Shown here: positions 34,416-43,513 of the stretch, in pieces
Position numbering within the stretch: the first letter of the stretch is position 1
Layout: each line of letters opens with the position of its first letter
Origin: Phycisphaerae bacterium
GTDB lineage: Bacteria; Planctomycetota; Phycisphaerae; JAJVII01
Reading direction: 5' to 3'
Length of the DNA stretch: 64,000 bases
Assembly: GCA_022072085.1 (NCBI GenBank)
Contig: JAJVII010000008.1
Span: 1-64,000, forward strand
The notes under the pieces: generated by a model
What the model was told of the DNA's origin: nothing
What the model saw: the letters and a program-made list of their open reading frames with translations, nothing else
Databases searched by the model: none
Position numbers and translations under genes: made by a program

Positions 34416-35300
34416 TCACCAGACTTCCAGCTCCAGCTCCAGCTGCACGCCGAAACGCTCGAACACGCGCTGGCGGACCAGCTCAATCAGCTTGAGCACG
34501 TCGGCCGACTTGGCGCCCAGCCGGGCGATGATGAAGTTCGCGTGCTTCTCGGAAACCTGGGCCCCGCCGACCTCGGTGCCCTTGAGGCCGGCCTGGTCGA
34601 TCAGGGCGCCCGCGGAAAGCTGCCGCGGGTTCTTGAATACGCAGCCGGCGCTCTTGGCGTTCAGCGGCTGGCTGTTCTTCTTGAAGAACCAGATTTCCTT
34701 GACCTTCTTGAGGATCTCCTCCGGGTCGTCGGGCGTCAGGTCGAAGGTGGCCTGGAGGATGAACTTCGCATTGATGTTCGTCGATCGGTAGGCGAAAACC
34801 AGGTCGTCCTTCTCGGCGAAGAAGGCCGTGCCCGTCGCGTCCATCAGCTTGACGCGGCGGATGATGTTGCCGATGTCGCCGAACGCGCCGCCGGCGTTCA
34901 TCTTCACCCCGCCGCCCACGCTGCCCGGCACGCCGGTCAGACACTCCATGCCGGCCAGCCCCTCGCGGACGCAGCGCAGGTTCAGCTTGCTCATGTCCAC
35001 GCCAGCGCCCGCGGTGACCGTGCCGTCCTCGTCGATCGCGGTTTCGGCGAACTCGCCGGCCAACTTGACCACCGCCCCGTCGATGCCGTCGTCGGGGATC
35101 AGCAGGTTGGCCCCGCCGCCCAGCACGTAGATCGGAACCGAGTTGTCCCGGCAGCGTGCCAGCGCCGAGGCCAGTTCCTTCTCGTTGCGCGGCTGGATGA
35201 AATAGCGCGCAGGCCCGCCGAGGCGGAACCACGTGTGCCGAGCCAGCGGCTCGCGTTCGGTCACGATTTCCCGAAACTCAGCTTCCTTGAAGATAGTCAT
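34416..35300 (-). CDS. murB: UDP-N-acetylenolpyruvoylglucosamine reductase
   Basis: 294 residues. The FAD-binding segment is VLGGGANLLIPDDGIDGAVVKL, and GVPGSVGGGVKMNAGGAFGD, AYRSTNIN and SAGCVFKNP are the MurB signatures, with the catalytic Ser in SAGCVFKNP (type II form without the extra YR loop). It reduces the enolpyruvyl group to make UDP-MurNAc. The start overlaps the murC stop by 23 bases. The operon continues into mntA-hepT and ddl. Confidence 0.93.
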   Translation of the reverse strand: MTIFKEAEFREIVTEREPLARHTWFRLGGPARYFIQPRNEKELASALARCRDNSVPIYVLGGGANLLIPDDGIDGAVVKLAGEFAETAIDEDGTVTAGAGVDMSKLNLRCVREGLAGMECLTGVPGSVGGGVKMNAGGAFGDIGNIIRRVKLMDATGTAFFAEKDDLVFAYRSTNINAKFILQATFDLTPDDPEEILKKVKEIWFFKKNSQPLNAKSAGCVFKNPRQLSAGALIDQAGLKGTEVGGAQVSEKHANFIIARLGAKSADVLKLIELVRQRVFERFGVQLELELEVW

Positions 35301-36717
35301 CGGCGATCTTCCAGACGTCCCCGGCGCCCATGGTCAGAATCAGGTCCCCCGCCCGCACGTGCGAACGGAGGTGTGCCGTGATTGTATCAAAATCCTCGAA
35401 AGATTCCGCATCCCCGCCCACCAGCCGAATCTGGCTGGCCAGGTCGGCCGCCGACACGTTCTTTCGCTCGGCCTCGCTGTCGCGCACGAAGTAGATCGGC
35501 GGCAGCAGCACGGTGTCGGCCTGGGCAAAGCTGCGGGCGAAGTCGCGCATCAGGAACCGCGTCCGGCTGTGCTGGTGCGGCTGGAACACGCACCACAGCC
35601 GGGCCGGCTGATGATACTGCCGCACCGCTCGCAGCGTCGCCTGGATCTCCGTCGGGTGGTGGGCATAGTCGTCCACGACCGTCACGCCGTTGACCCGCCC
35701 GCGGAGCGTCATCCGCCGGTCGGCGCCGGTGAACTCGCCCAGGTAGGCCAACGCCTGCGTCGCCGGCACGCCACAGTGGATCGTCATCGCCGCCGCGGCC
35801 AGCGCGTTGTAGACATTGTGTCGGCCGGCCAGCCGCAGCCGGCATCGGCCCAGCACGCGGTCGCCGCAGCGTACGTCGAACGCGTGCGTGCCGCCGTCCA
35901 GTTCGACGTTGACCGCCCGCCAGCGGCAGTTCTCGCCCAGGCCGAACGTCTCAACGCGGGCGGCGACCCCCTCGACCGCGCGGGCGGTGTTGGGGTCTTC
36001 GCCGTTGACAATCAGCAGGCCGTTGCGCGGAGCCAGCGACGCGAACGCGGCAAATGACGCGACGATCGCGTTCAGATCCTTGTAGTAGTCCAGGTGGTCC
36101 TCCTCGATGTTGAGGATGGCCGCCACCGTCGGGTGAAGGTTGAGGAAACTGGCGTCGTACTCGCAGGCCTCGGCCACGAAGCAGGGCCCGCCGCCCGCCC
36201 GGCTGGAGCCGCCGAGTTGCGGCACGGTCGCGCCGATGACGTAGGTCGGATCGGCGCCGGCCCGCATCAGCACGTAGGCAACCATCGCCGAGGTCGTGCT
36301 CTTACCGTGCGTGCCGGCGATGGCCAGGCCGATCGAGTCGGCCATCAGCCGCCCGAGCAGTTGGGAGTACTTGATGACCTCGACGCCGCGACTGCGAGCC
36401 TCGGCCAACTCGGGGTTCTGCGGCGGGACGGCCGCCGAGGCGACGACCAGGTCCAGTTTGACCGGCAGGTTCTCGGGCTTCTGGCCGATGCTGACGGCTG
36501 CGCCGGCTTCGGCCAAGCGGACGGTCGTCGCCGACGGAGCGCGGTCGGAGCCGCTGACGTGAGCGCCGCCGGCCAACAGGACCGACGCCAGCCCGCTCAT
36601 GCCGCAGCCGCCGATGCCGATAAGGTGAACATTCTTGCCCGCATAGGCGGACCCGGGGCGGGCCGGGGCGGGCGCGTAGGTGTTCGAGGTCTTTGCGAGC
36701 TTTTCCTGGCCGTTCAT
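35278..36717 (-). CDS. murC: UDP-N-acetylmuramate--L-alanine ligase
   Basis: 479 residues. HLIGIGGCGMSGLASVLL is the N-terminal Rossmann loop, AGTHGKSTTSAMVAY (about 132) the ATP site, ILNIEEDHLDYYKD the central motif, and DDYAHHPTEI with FQPHQHSRT the C-terminal domain. It adds L-Ala to UDP-MurNAc. It is the first gene of the minus-strand cell-wall run murC-murB-mntA-hepT-ddl-ftsQ-like. It has an N-terminal extension of about 25 polar residues before the Rossmann fold. Confidence 0.95.
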   Translation of the reverse strand: MNGQEKLAKTSNTYAPAPARPGSAYAGKNVHLIGIGGCGMSGLASVLLAGGAHVSGSDRAPSATTVRLAEAGAAVSIGQKPENLPVKLDLVVASAAVPPQNPELAEARSRGVEVIKYSQLLGRLMADSIGLAIAGTHGKSTTSAMVAYVLMRAGADPTYVIGATVPQLGGSSRAGGGPCFVAEACEYDASFLNLHPTVAAILNIEEDHLDYYKDLNAIVASFAAFASLAPRNGLLIVNGEDPNTARAVEGVAARVETFGLGENCRWRAVNVELDGGTHAFDVRCGDRVLGRCRLRLAGRHNVYNALAAAAMTIHCGVPATQALAYLGEFTGADRRMTLRGRVNGVTVVDDYAHHPTEIQATLRAVRQYHQPARLWCVFQPHQHSRTRFLMRDFARSFAQADTVLLPPIYFVRDSEAERKNVSAADLASQIRLVGGDAESFEDFDTITAHLRSHVRAGDLILTMGAGDVWKIADDYLQGS

Positions 36718-36830
36718 GGGATCCTTCCCGCTCCAGTCTACACAGAGAGATGGCGCACAACAAATCCTATCTCGTTTATCGAATCGCGCGGCGTCCGGGC
36801 TTTAGAGCGAGTGGCGCCGGTACAGGACAA

Positions 36831-36856
36831 GAGCCCGGTCCGCGCGGGCCGGGCTC
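36831..36856 (-). terminator. Terminator of the aldolase gene
   Basis: Arms GAGCCCGG (36831-36838) and CCGGGCTC (36849-36856), followed on the minus strand by TTGTCC. It is 25 bases past the fba stop. Confidence 0.55.
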
Positions 36857-36881
36857 GAATCATCGCGTCGTGTGCCAGCGG

Positions 36882-37844
36882 TCAGGCGGTAACGGCGCCC
36901 ATGACGGCGTCGGCTTTGTTCTGGCAGTTGAGCATGACCAGCTTGCGTTTGACGACCTTCTTGATCGCGTCGCGGGCCGGGCCCAGATACTTGCGCGGGT
37001 CGAACTCCTCGGGCTTCTCGACGAACACCTTGCGGATGCTGGCGGTCATGGCCAGCCGCAGGTCGGTGTCGATGTTGATCTTGCAGATGCCGTATTCCCG
37101 GGCGGCCTTGGCCATCATCTCTTCGGGCACGCCCTGGGCGCCCTTCATCTTGCCGCCGTACTTCACGTTCATCTCGACCAGGTCCGGCGGGACCGACGAG
37201 GCCCCGTGCAGCACCAGCGGCACGCCGGGGATATTCTCCTGGATGGCCGCCAGACGCTCGAAGTTCAGCTTCGGATTGCCCGTGGAGAACTTGTAGGCCC
37301 CGTGGCTGGTGCCGATGGCGACGGCCAGGCTGTCGCAGCCGGACTTGGCGACGAACTCGGCCGCCTGGGCCGGGTTGGTGTAAACCGCGTCGCGCTCGGA
37401 GACCTTGACGTGCTCTTCCTCACCCGCCAGTTTGCCCAGCTCGGCCTCGACCGCCACGCCGTGATCGTGGGCATACTCGACCACGCGGCGCGTCAGGGCG
37501 ATGTTCTCCTCGAACGGCAGATGCGAGGCGTCGATCATGACCGACGTGTAGCCGTCGTCGACGCACTGCTTGCACAGTTCAAAGCTGTCGCCGTGGTCGC
37601 AGTGCATGACGATGGGCAGGTCGCCGCTGGCCTCCAGGGCCGCCTCGATCAGCTTGCGGAGGTAGCGGATATCGGCGTATTGCCGGGCGCCCTTGGAGAT
37701 CTGGAGGATCAGCGGGGCCTTGTCCTCGGTGCAGGCCTCGATGATGCCCTGGATGATCTCCATGTTATTGACGTTGAAGGCCCCGATGGCGAACCCGCCG
37801 TCGTAGGCCTGCCTGAACATTTCCTTGGTCGATACCAGCGGCAT
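36882..37844 (-). CDS. fba: Class II fructose-bisphosphate aldolase
   Basis: 320 residues, a normal length for the class II (zinc) type. HCDHGDSFELCK (His82, Asp83, His84) begins the metal site, IDASHLPFEEN follows, EAELG and the later GTSHGAYKF and LVLHGASSVP supply the other ligands, and NIDTDLR binds phosphate. It splits fructose-1,6-bisphosphate into two trioses in glycolysis and reverses this in gluconeogenesis. AAGGAG precedes the ATG and a strong promoter candidate lies 65 bases upstream. It is a single gene with its own terminator. Confidence 0.93.
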   Translation of the reverse strand: MPLVSTKEMFRQAYDGGFAIGAFNVNNMEIIQGIIEACTEDKAPLILQISKGARQYADIRYLRKLIEAALEASGDLPIVMHCDHGDSFELCKQCVDDGYTSVMIDASHLPFEENIALTRRVVEYAHDHGVAVEAELGKLAGEEEHVKVSERDAVYTNPAQAAEFVAKSGCDSLAVAIGTSHGAYKFSTGNPKLNFERLAAIQENIPGVPLVLHGASSVPPDLVEMNVKYGGKMKGAQGVPEEMMAKAAREYGICKINIDTDLRLAMTASIRKVFVEKPEEFDPRKYLGPARDAIKKVVKRKLVMLNCQNKADAVMGAVTA

Positions 37845-37908
37845 GGCACGTGCTCCTTGCTAGCGGTTCACTGAACTCCACGGAGGTTTCTCAAGCTGCG
37901 AAGCGGGT

Positions 37909-37937
37909 AATCTATGGCGGGCAGACCGTTCTTGCAA
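37909..37937 (-). promoter_or_regulatory. Promoter of fba
   Basis: On the minus strand TTGCAA (complement of 37932-37937), 17 bases, TAGATT (complement of 37909-37914). Confidence 0.55.
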
Positions 37938-38017
37938 GTTATATTAGGTTGCGTCGCCCCGTCTGACAAACAGACCGGCCTTCTTCGCCCCCCTCTGGCC
38001 GTTGTTGCCCGTAACGC

Positions 38018-38023
38018 TATAAT
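38018..38023 (+). promoter_or_regulatory. Possible -10 box of the Gfo/Idh/MocA gene
   Basis: A perfect TATAAT 38 bases before the ATG; no good -35 hexamer at the usual distance. Confidence 0.3.
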
Positions 38024-38061
38024 GCGCCGCTTTACCCGCATCTGCGAAAGGGCAAACCGCA

Positions 38062-39084
38062 ATGGGCACGAGGATCAAACTGGGGCTGATCGGCGTTCAG
38101 AAGTGGGGCAAGAAGGTCGGGACCAGCATGGCCGCCAGCGACAAGGTCGAACTGGCCGGCGTCTACGACCTCAACGCCGACGCGGCCGCCTCCGCCGCCG
38201 CCCAGTGGAACACCCGCCCGGCCGCCAGCCTCGACGAACTGCTGGCCAGCGACGTGGCTGGCGTGGTCATCGTCACGCCCAACCACACGCACGCCGAACT
38301 GGGCGTCGCCGCCGCCCGAGCGGGCAAGCACCCGATGATCATCAAGCCCTTCACCAACACCATGGCCGAGGGCCGCTCGGTGCTGGAGGCCTGCCGCGAA
38401 GCCGGCGTCTTCGCTGCATCCAACCACCCCTCGCGCAAGAGCGTTTACGCCCGCTGGGTGAAGCGGCTGCTCGACGCCGGCGAGATGGGCCAGGTCCTGC
38501 TGGCCGTCAACGTGACCGGCCACAACGGCGGGATGCACAAGACGCCCGAAGACTGGCGGGCCCGGCGGTCAGCCGCCCCGGGGGGGCCGCTGATGCAGCT
38601 CACCGTTCACACGTTCGACACGTGGGCCTACTGGTTCGGGCCGATCGAGGCGATCCAGGCAGCCGGCGGGCACGCCGTCACGCCGGGCGACAACGACGAC
38701 CACTTCGCCGGCCAGGCGCGGTTCGCTTCGGGCCTGCTGGCCAACTTCGCGACGCAATACGCCTCGCCCGGCGCCAACTTCGACGCCGTCTACGGCACGA
38801 CGCGGACCGTCAGCCACGACCGCGCGGGCATCCGGCAGCACTTCCTCCTGCCGAACCTGGCGCCGATGGACTGGCCGCGGTCGAAGGAAGAACCCTTGGA
38901 GTTGGAGGAGCACGACGCGATCCGCATCGATGTCGAGGAATTCGCCGCCGACATCGTCGCAGGCCGACAGCCGCACGCCAGCGGCGAGGACGGCCTGCGG
39001 GCCGTGGCGGCGGTCCATGCCGCCCTGCTCAGCCGCGACCGCGGCGGGGCGTGGGTGACCATCGAGGAAGTGATGGCCGGCTGA
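38062..39084 (+). CDS. Gfo/Idh/MocA-family oxidoreductase
   Basis: 340 residues. An N-terminal Rossmann fold (KLGLIGVQKWGKKVG, VVIVTPNHTHAELGVAAARAGKHPMIIKPF) carries the family's usual EKP-type motif as IKP with Lys about 94. The C-terminal domain has the HTFDTWAYWFG block with the catalytic His. It uses NAD(P) to oxidise or reduce a sugar or sugar acid; the substrate cannot be told. There is no signal peptide, unlike many planctomycete members. A single gene, divergent from fba and sealed by a shared terminator. Confidence 0.85.
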   Translation: MGTRIKLGLIGVQKWGKKVGTSMAASDKVELAGVYDLNADAAASAAAQWNTRPAASLDELLASDVAGVVIVTPNHTHAELGVAAARAGKHPMIIKPFTNTMAEGRSVLEACREAGVFAASNHPSRKSVYARWVKRLLDAGEMGQVLLAVNVTGHNGGMHKTPEDWRARRSAAPGGPLMQLTVHTFDTWAYWFGPIEAIQAAGGHAVTPGDNDDHFAGQARFASGLLANFATQYASPGANFDAVYGTTRTVSHDRAGIRQHFLLPNLAPMDWPRSKEEPLELEEHDAIRIDVEEFAADIVAGRQPHASGEDGLRAVAAVHAALLSRDRGGAWVTIEEVMAG

Positions 39085-39118
39085 AGCCGCTCGAACGACG
39101 CGTCATGTCCGAAACGAA

Positions 39119-39146
39119 AGGCCCCGGGAAGCTCTTCCCGGGGCCT
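39119..39146. terminator. Bidirectional terminator
   Basis: Perfect 12-bp arms (39119-39130 and 39135-39146, AGGCCCCGGGAA type) with a tight loop, T-rich on both sides (GTTTTCG on plus, CTTTCGTTTC on minus). It separates the convergent oxidoreductase and STAS genes. Confidence 0.75.
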
Positions 39147-39170
39147 GGCACGTTTTCGCTCGGGCCGCCC

Positions 39171-39542
39171 TCAGCTCACGCCGTGGATGCCGAACTGAGC
39201 GAGGGCTTCCTTCTCGGTCGGGAAGAACTTGAAGAGCCGGTCGATCTGGGTGATTTTGAAAACCTTCAGCAGGTCCGGGCGGATGCCGGCCAGCAGGATT
39301 TCGCCCTTGATGGCCGACGACTTCTTGCGGAGGTTCAGCAGCATGCCGATGGCCTGCGAACTGAGCATTTTAACCTTCGTGAAGTCCAGAACGATCTGGC
39401 GGCGGTCCTGCTGATCGACAAGGTGGTACAACTCCTCGGACATCTTCTGAATCTGAAGCGCGTCCAGGACGTTGTTCGTGTCGAAGTTGACGATCGTCAC
39501 GCCGCCGACGCTTTCGACGATCAGTTGCGAACTCTCAGACAT
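39171..39542 (-). CDS. STAS-domain anti-sigma factor antagonist
   Basis: 123 residues from ATG 39542, with GAAGGG upstream. A single STAS domain: VTIVNFDTNNVLDA, VLDFTKVKMLSSQAIGMLL with Ser61/Ser62 at the site phosphorylated in SpoIIAA/RsbV, and ILLAGIRPDLLKVFKITQID. Such proteins bind an anti-sigma kinase and free a sigma factor when dephosphorylated. No anti-sigma kinase is nearby, so its partner is encoded elsewhere. Downstream of the lipoprotein gene on the same strand but 100 bases away. Confidence 0.87.
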   Translation of the reverse strand: MSESSQLIVESVGGVTIVNFDTNNVLDALQIQKMSEELYHLVDQQDRRQIVLDFTKVKMLSSQAIGMLLNLRKKSSAIKGEILLAGIRPDLLKVFKITQIDRLFKFFPTEKEALAQFGIHGVS

Positions 39543-39644
39543 GGCTGGCCCTTCGCAAGTCCGTGAATGGTGAACCGAACGCCTGACGGGCATTCTATCG
39601 CGGCGTCCACGACTGGCAACAGCGAAATGCCCGCCGGCTGTCCG

Positions 39645-40337
39645 TCATCGCCCGACCGGCGGGGTCGCGGGATAGCGCAGGTGGCAGCGGTTGCACGCGT
39701 CGGCTACGGCCACGACGGCCGGCCGAACCTGCTCACGCGACCACTCCGGCGGCACGCGACCCCACGTCTCCACCGACGAGGCCAACTGCCGCAAGTCGCC
39801 CGGGAACCGCACGTCCAGCCGATCGCCCTCCCGGTTGGCGAAAATGATCACCTGATCGACCGCCGTGTTCAGCCGCTGCGTGTTGACGCTCAGCAGCGGC
39901 TGCTCGTGAACACGCAAGCGATCGGCGATGGCCAAGTACTCCTGGTTCAGCCGCTTCATCAGCGGCGTCAGCTCCTGTCGCTGTCCGGCCGTCAGCGGCT
40001 TGACCGGAACCAGCGGCAGTTCGGCCTCCGGGCCGGCCTGGGGTTGCGTCGTCGGCGACGCGGGCGCCCTGGCCGGGCGGGCTGGGCGCATCTCGATCGG
40101 CTGCACCGGCCGGGACGCCGGGGCCGGACGCAGCGCCGCCTGCTCAGCCACCGTCAGCGGGCGCTGCGGCGTGAAGTAGATGTCGCCCGGCAGCGTGTCG
40201 GACGACGGCGCTGGCTGAACGGCCTCCGGCTGCGCCTGCTGCTCGCATCCGACGATGCCGGCAACCACCAGCATCGCCAACGGCGCCGCCAGCAGCGCGA
40301 TCGCCAGGCCGACTTGAGTCCTCGGACTTCTGCGCAT
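39645..40337 (-). CDS. Lipoprotein with C-terminal CxxCH, cytochrome c'-like
   Basis: 230 residues. Lipobox GIVGC (Cys31). Residues 35-110 are Pro/Ala-rich spacer. From about 115 to 230 the sequence is helical (LTPLMKRLNQEYLAIADRLR, QRLNTAVDQVIIFANREG) and ends ADACNRCHLRYPA, with Cys215, Cys218 and His219. A CxxCH near the C-terminus of a helical domain is the layout of class II cytochromes c (c', c556). That suggests a membrane-attached haem protein in the envelope. The classic N-terminal Met/Arg ligand motif was not found, so redox activity is not certain. Its stop lies upstream of the STAS gene and its start 23 bases after lon. Confidence 0.55.
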   Translation of the reverse strand: MRRSPRTQVGLAIALLAAPLAMLVVAGIVGCEQQAQPEAVQPAPSSDTLPGDIYFTPQRPLTVAEQAALRPAPASRPVQPIEMRPARPARAPASPTTQPQAGPEAELPLVPVKPLTAGQRQELTPLMKRLNQEYLAIADRLRVHEQPLLSVNTQRLNTAVDQVIIFANREGDRLDVRFPGDLRQLASSVETWGRVPPEWSREQVRPAVVAVADACNRCHLRYPATPPVGR

Positions 40338-40360
40338 GCCTCACCCGTCTCCTCGGCGGC

Positions 40361-42874
40361 TCAGGCCTTTCGCCGACCCCTGCTGGAATTCCTGCGGCCC
40401 CTTCCGGTCTTCCTCTCATCGGCCGCCGGCGCCTTGAACTTCAGCTTCACCCCCAGCGCGATCCGCAGCACCTCTTCGATCCGGGCCACGGGGTGGAACT
40501 TCAGCCCGCGGGTCATTTCCCGCTCGTCCCTGCGAAGCTCGGCCAGGTCGCCGCCGTTGTCGGCCGGCAGGATGATCTCCGTCACGCCGGCCTGGCGGGC
40601 CGCAAGCACCTTCTCCTTGATCCCGCCAACCGGCAGGACCAGCCCGCGGAGGGTGATCTCGCCGGTCATCGCCAACTTGGGCTTGACCGGCCTGTCGGTC
40701 AGCAGCGAGGTCAGCGCCGTCAGCATCGCGACGCCCGCGGAGGGCCCGTCCTTGGGCACAGCGCCGGCCGGCACGTGGACGTGGATGTCGGACTGGTTGA
40801 ACCGCTCGGGGCCGATCTTCAACTCGCCGGCGTGCGTGCGGATCAGCGTCAGGGCGGCGCTGACGCTTTCGCGCATGACGTCGCCGAGTTGGCCGGTGAG
40901 CTGGAGCAGGCCCTTGCCCGGCATGGCCGCCGCCTCGATAAAGATGATTTCGCCGCCGACGGGCGTCCAGGCAAGCCCCGTCGCCACGCCCGGCACGTTC
41001 TCGCGATCGATCACGTCGTGGTGGACCTTCGGCGGGCCGAGGAACTCCTCGACCCGTTCGGCGTCCAGCGTGACCGACTTGAACCGGCCACGGACGATGC
41101 GGGCGGCCGTCCCGCGGCAGAGCCCGGCAATGGCCCGCTCCAGGTTCCGCACGCCGGCTTCGCGGGTGTACTCGTCGATCAGCCGACGAATGGCATCGTC
41201 CTTGACGCGGCAGTTGGACGCCGTCAGCCCGTTCTCGCGGAGCTGTCGCGGCACGAGGTATCGCTTGGCGATCAGCAGCTTCTCGTGCGGCGTGTAGCCG
41301 GGCAGGTGGATCATCTCCATCCGGTCGCGCAGCGCCGGCGGAATCGGGTCGGGGATGTTCGCGGTCCCGATGAACATCACCTTGCTCAGGTCGAACGGCA
41401 CGTCGAGATAGTGATCGGTGAAGGTTCCGTTCTGGGCCGGGTCGAGCACCTCCAGCAGGGCGCTGGCCGGGTCGCCGCGGAAGTCGGCGCCGATCTTGTC
41501 GATCTCGTCCAGCATCATCAGCGGATTGTTGGCGCCGGCCTTGCGGATCTCCTGGATGATTCGGCCGGGCATCGCGCCGATGTAGGTGCGGCGGTGACCG
41601 CGAATGTCGGCTTCGTCGCGGATGCCGCCCAGGCTCATGCGCACAAACTTTCGGCCCAGCGCCCGGGCGATCGACTGGCCGAGGCTGGTCTTGCCCACGC
41701 CCGGCGGGCCGACGAAGCAGAGGATCGGCCCGCGCCCTTCAGGGTGCAGCTTGCGGACAGCCAGAAACTCCAGGATCCGCTTCTTGACCATGCTCAGGTC
41801 GTAGTGGTCCTCGTTGAGGATGGTCTCAGCCCGCTTGATGTCCAGCTTGTCCTGCGTGCTGACCGACCAGGGAAGGTCCGCCAGCCACTCCAGGTAGGTG
41901 CGGATGACGTTGTACTCGGGGCTTGCCTGCGGGATGGCCGCCAGGCGGTTCAGTTCGCGGTCGGCCTCGGCCTGGATCTTCTCGGGCAGTTTCGCGTCAG
42001 CCAGCCGCTTGCGGAGCTGCGGAATTTCCTCGCGGCCCTCCTCCTCGCCCAACTCCTTGCGGATAGCCGCCAACTGCTCGCGCAGGAAATACTCGCGCTG
42101 GTTCTTCTCGATGGTCTCCTTGACCTCGCCCTGAATCTTGGCCGACAGGTTGAGCATTTCGAGCTGGTCGGTCAGGACGCGCTGCACCTCGCGCAGGCGT
42201 GTCTCCACGTTGACGGTCTCCAGCAGCTTCTGCCGCGGCTCAAACTCGGAGACGAAGTTGGCCGACAGAAAATCGGCGAGCTGGCCCGGCTGGTCGATAT
42301 TGTCCAGCGCGATGCGGGCCTCCTCGGGAATCTCGTCGCTGCGTTCGATGACCTTGCCCGCGGTCTGGCGGACCGTGTGGACCAGGGCATCGAGCTGCTT
42401 GCCGGGATCGACGACGTCGGGCAGCAGCTCGACGGCGGCGCGGAGCAACGGATCGACAGTCAGCACGTTGCGAACGCGGAAGCGAGCCAGCCCGTGCACG
42501 ACGATCGCCTGGTTGGAGTCGGGCAGCTTGAAGACGCGCATGATCATGCAGATCGTGCCGACGCCCAGCAGATCGCCGGGACCGGGGATCTCGATGTTCG
42601 GGTCGGTCTGCGAGACGATGCCGATCATCTTGTCGCCCGGGGCGGCCTCGTCAACGACGCGCTTGGATCGCTCGCGCCCCACCTGGAGCGACATCACCGT
42701 GCCGGGGAAGACGACGGTGTTGCGGACGGCCAGGATCGGCAGCGTGGGCGGCAGGGGAATCTCCTGCGGGCCCAACTGCCCGGGGACGGTCAGGGTCTGC
42801 GTGGGGGTTTCGACGGAGGGCGCCGCGGCCGATTCGCCGGGCTGCGTCTGCTTGGCGTTCTCGTTGTCAGCCAT
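40361..42874 (-). CDS. lon: ATP-dependent protease Lon
   Basis: 837 residues. An N-terminal LON substrate domain (about 45-240, LPILAVRNTVVFPG), coiled coil, AAA+ module with Walker A GPPGVGKTSLG (near 390) and Walker B MLDEIDKIG, and a C-terminal protease domain with catalytic Ser in PKDGPSAGVAM and Lys in GGIKEKVLAARQAG. It unfolds and degrades damaged and regulatory proteins. A Lys/Arg-rich tail (KFKAPAADERKTGRGRR) extends past the usual end. With Hsp20 and DegP-like genes upstream on the same strand it forms a protein-quality-control block. Confidence 0.95.
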   Translation of the reverse strand: MADNENAKQTQPGESAAAPSVETPTQTLTVPGQLGPQEIPLPPTLPILAVRNTVVFPGTVMSLQVGRERSKRVVDEAAPGDKMIGIVSQTDPNIEIPGPGDLLGVGTICMIMRVFKLPDSNQAIVVHGLARFRVRNVLTVDPLLRAAVELLPDVVDPGKQLDALVHTVRQTAGKVIERSDEIPEEARIALDNIDQPGQLADFLSANFVSEFEPRQKLLETVNVETRLREVQRVLTDQLEMLNLSAKIQGEVKETIEKNQREYFLREQLAAIRKELGEEEGREEIPQLRKRLADAKLPEKIQAEADRELNRLAAIPQASPEYNVIRTYLEWLADLPWSVSTQDKLDIKRAETILNEDHYDLSMVKKRILEFLAVRKLHPEGRGPILCFVGPPGVGKTSLGQSIARALGRKFVRMSLGGIRDEADIRGHRRTYIGAMPGRIIQEIRKAGANNPLMMLDEIDKIGADFRGDPASALLEVLDPAQNGTFTDHYLDVPFDLSKVMFIGTANIPDPIPPALRDRMEMIHLPGYTPHEKLLIAKRYLVPRQLRENGLTASNCRVKDDAIRRLIDEYTREAGVRNLERAIAGLCRGTAARIVRGRFKSVTLDAERVEEFLGPPKVHHDVIDRENVPGVATGLAWTPVGGEIIFIEAAAMPGKGLLQLTGQLGDVMRESVSAALTLIRTHAGELKIGPERFNQSDIHVHVPAGAVPKDGPSAGVAMLTALTSLLTDRPVKPKLAMTGEITLRGLVLPVGGIKEKVLAARQAGVTEIILPADNGGDLAELRRDEREMTRGLKFHPVARIEEVLRIALGVKLKFKAPAADERKTGRGRRNSSRGRRKA

Positions 42875-42944
42875 TGCGGCCTTTCAAGGATGCAGGCGTC
42901 AGGGGTCGCAAGCTCGAAGCGGACGGTCCGGCCGGCGTCTCGGC

Positions 42945-43367
42945 TTATCGCCGTTGTCGCGGCAGTTCGATCCAGAGGAAGCCCGCCGACGTGTAGTTGG
43001 CCCGGATCGAGTCGACATCCACCTCGGAAGGAATCTCGACCGAGCGGCAGAACGGGCCCTGGTCCACCTCCATCAGATGGATCGACAGGTTCTCGGTGTC
43101 CCACGGCGGGCGCGGGTGCCGCCGCGTGCCCGAGATCACCAGGATGCTCTTCTTGACCTCGACGCTGATTTCCTCGCGGGCCATGCCGGCCACGTCGACG
43201 CAGACGTAGTAGCTGGTGGCCGACTCGTAGAGGTTCACCGCCGGGCGCCAGGAATCGACCGGACAGTAGTTGTAGAACGGCTGGGCGGACGAGCAGTCCT
43301 CGTCCGCACCTGGCGCAAGCAGATCATCCCGCGGCTCAATCCGTCGGCGGGCCAGTTCCAGTTTCAC
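42945..43367 (-). CDS. Small heat-shock protein, Hsp20/alpha-crystallin
   Basis: 140 residues from GTG 43367, which has AAGGAG at good spacing; a longer frame to ATG 43514 would cover the DegP-like stop and has no ribosome site. The alpha-crystallin domain (about 45-138) starts RPAVNLYESATSYYVCVDVAGM and ends NYTSAGFLWIELPRQRR, with the conserved GxLxIxLP pattern seen as AGFLWIELP. It holds unfolding proteins in soluble form for refolding. It lies between lon and a DegP-like gene, as expected for stress genes. Confidence 0.88.
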   Translation of the reverse strand: MKLELARRRIEPRDDLLAPGADEDCSSAQPFYNYCPVDSWRPAVNLYESATSYYVCVDVAGMAREEISVEVKKSILVISGTRRHPRPPWDTENLSIHLMEVDQGPFCRSVEIPSEVDVDSIRANYTSAGFLWIELPRQRR

Positions 43368-43513
43368 GGGACTCTCCTTCGAAAACGCGACATGACGTCC
43401 CGGAATGCCGCCGACAGCCGGTCGCCGGACGTCGGGGGCGGCGCTACGTGCCCTGCCCCGATGCCCGGCGCCGGCGCCGGACGATTCCGTTTCTCCCCCA
43501 TGAATTGTACTCA

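Noticed and set aside
40493-43156. Long plus-strand open frame (887 codons) opposite lon
   Set aside because: Same reason; lon is unmistakable on the minus strand.
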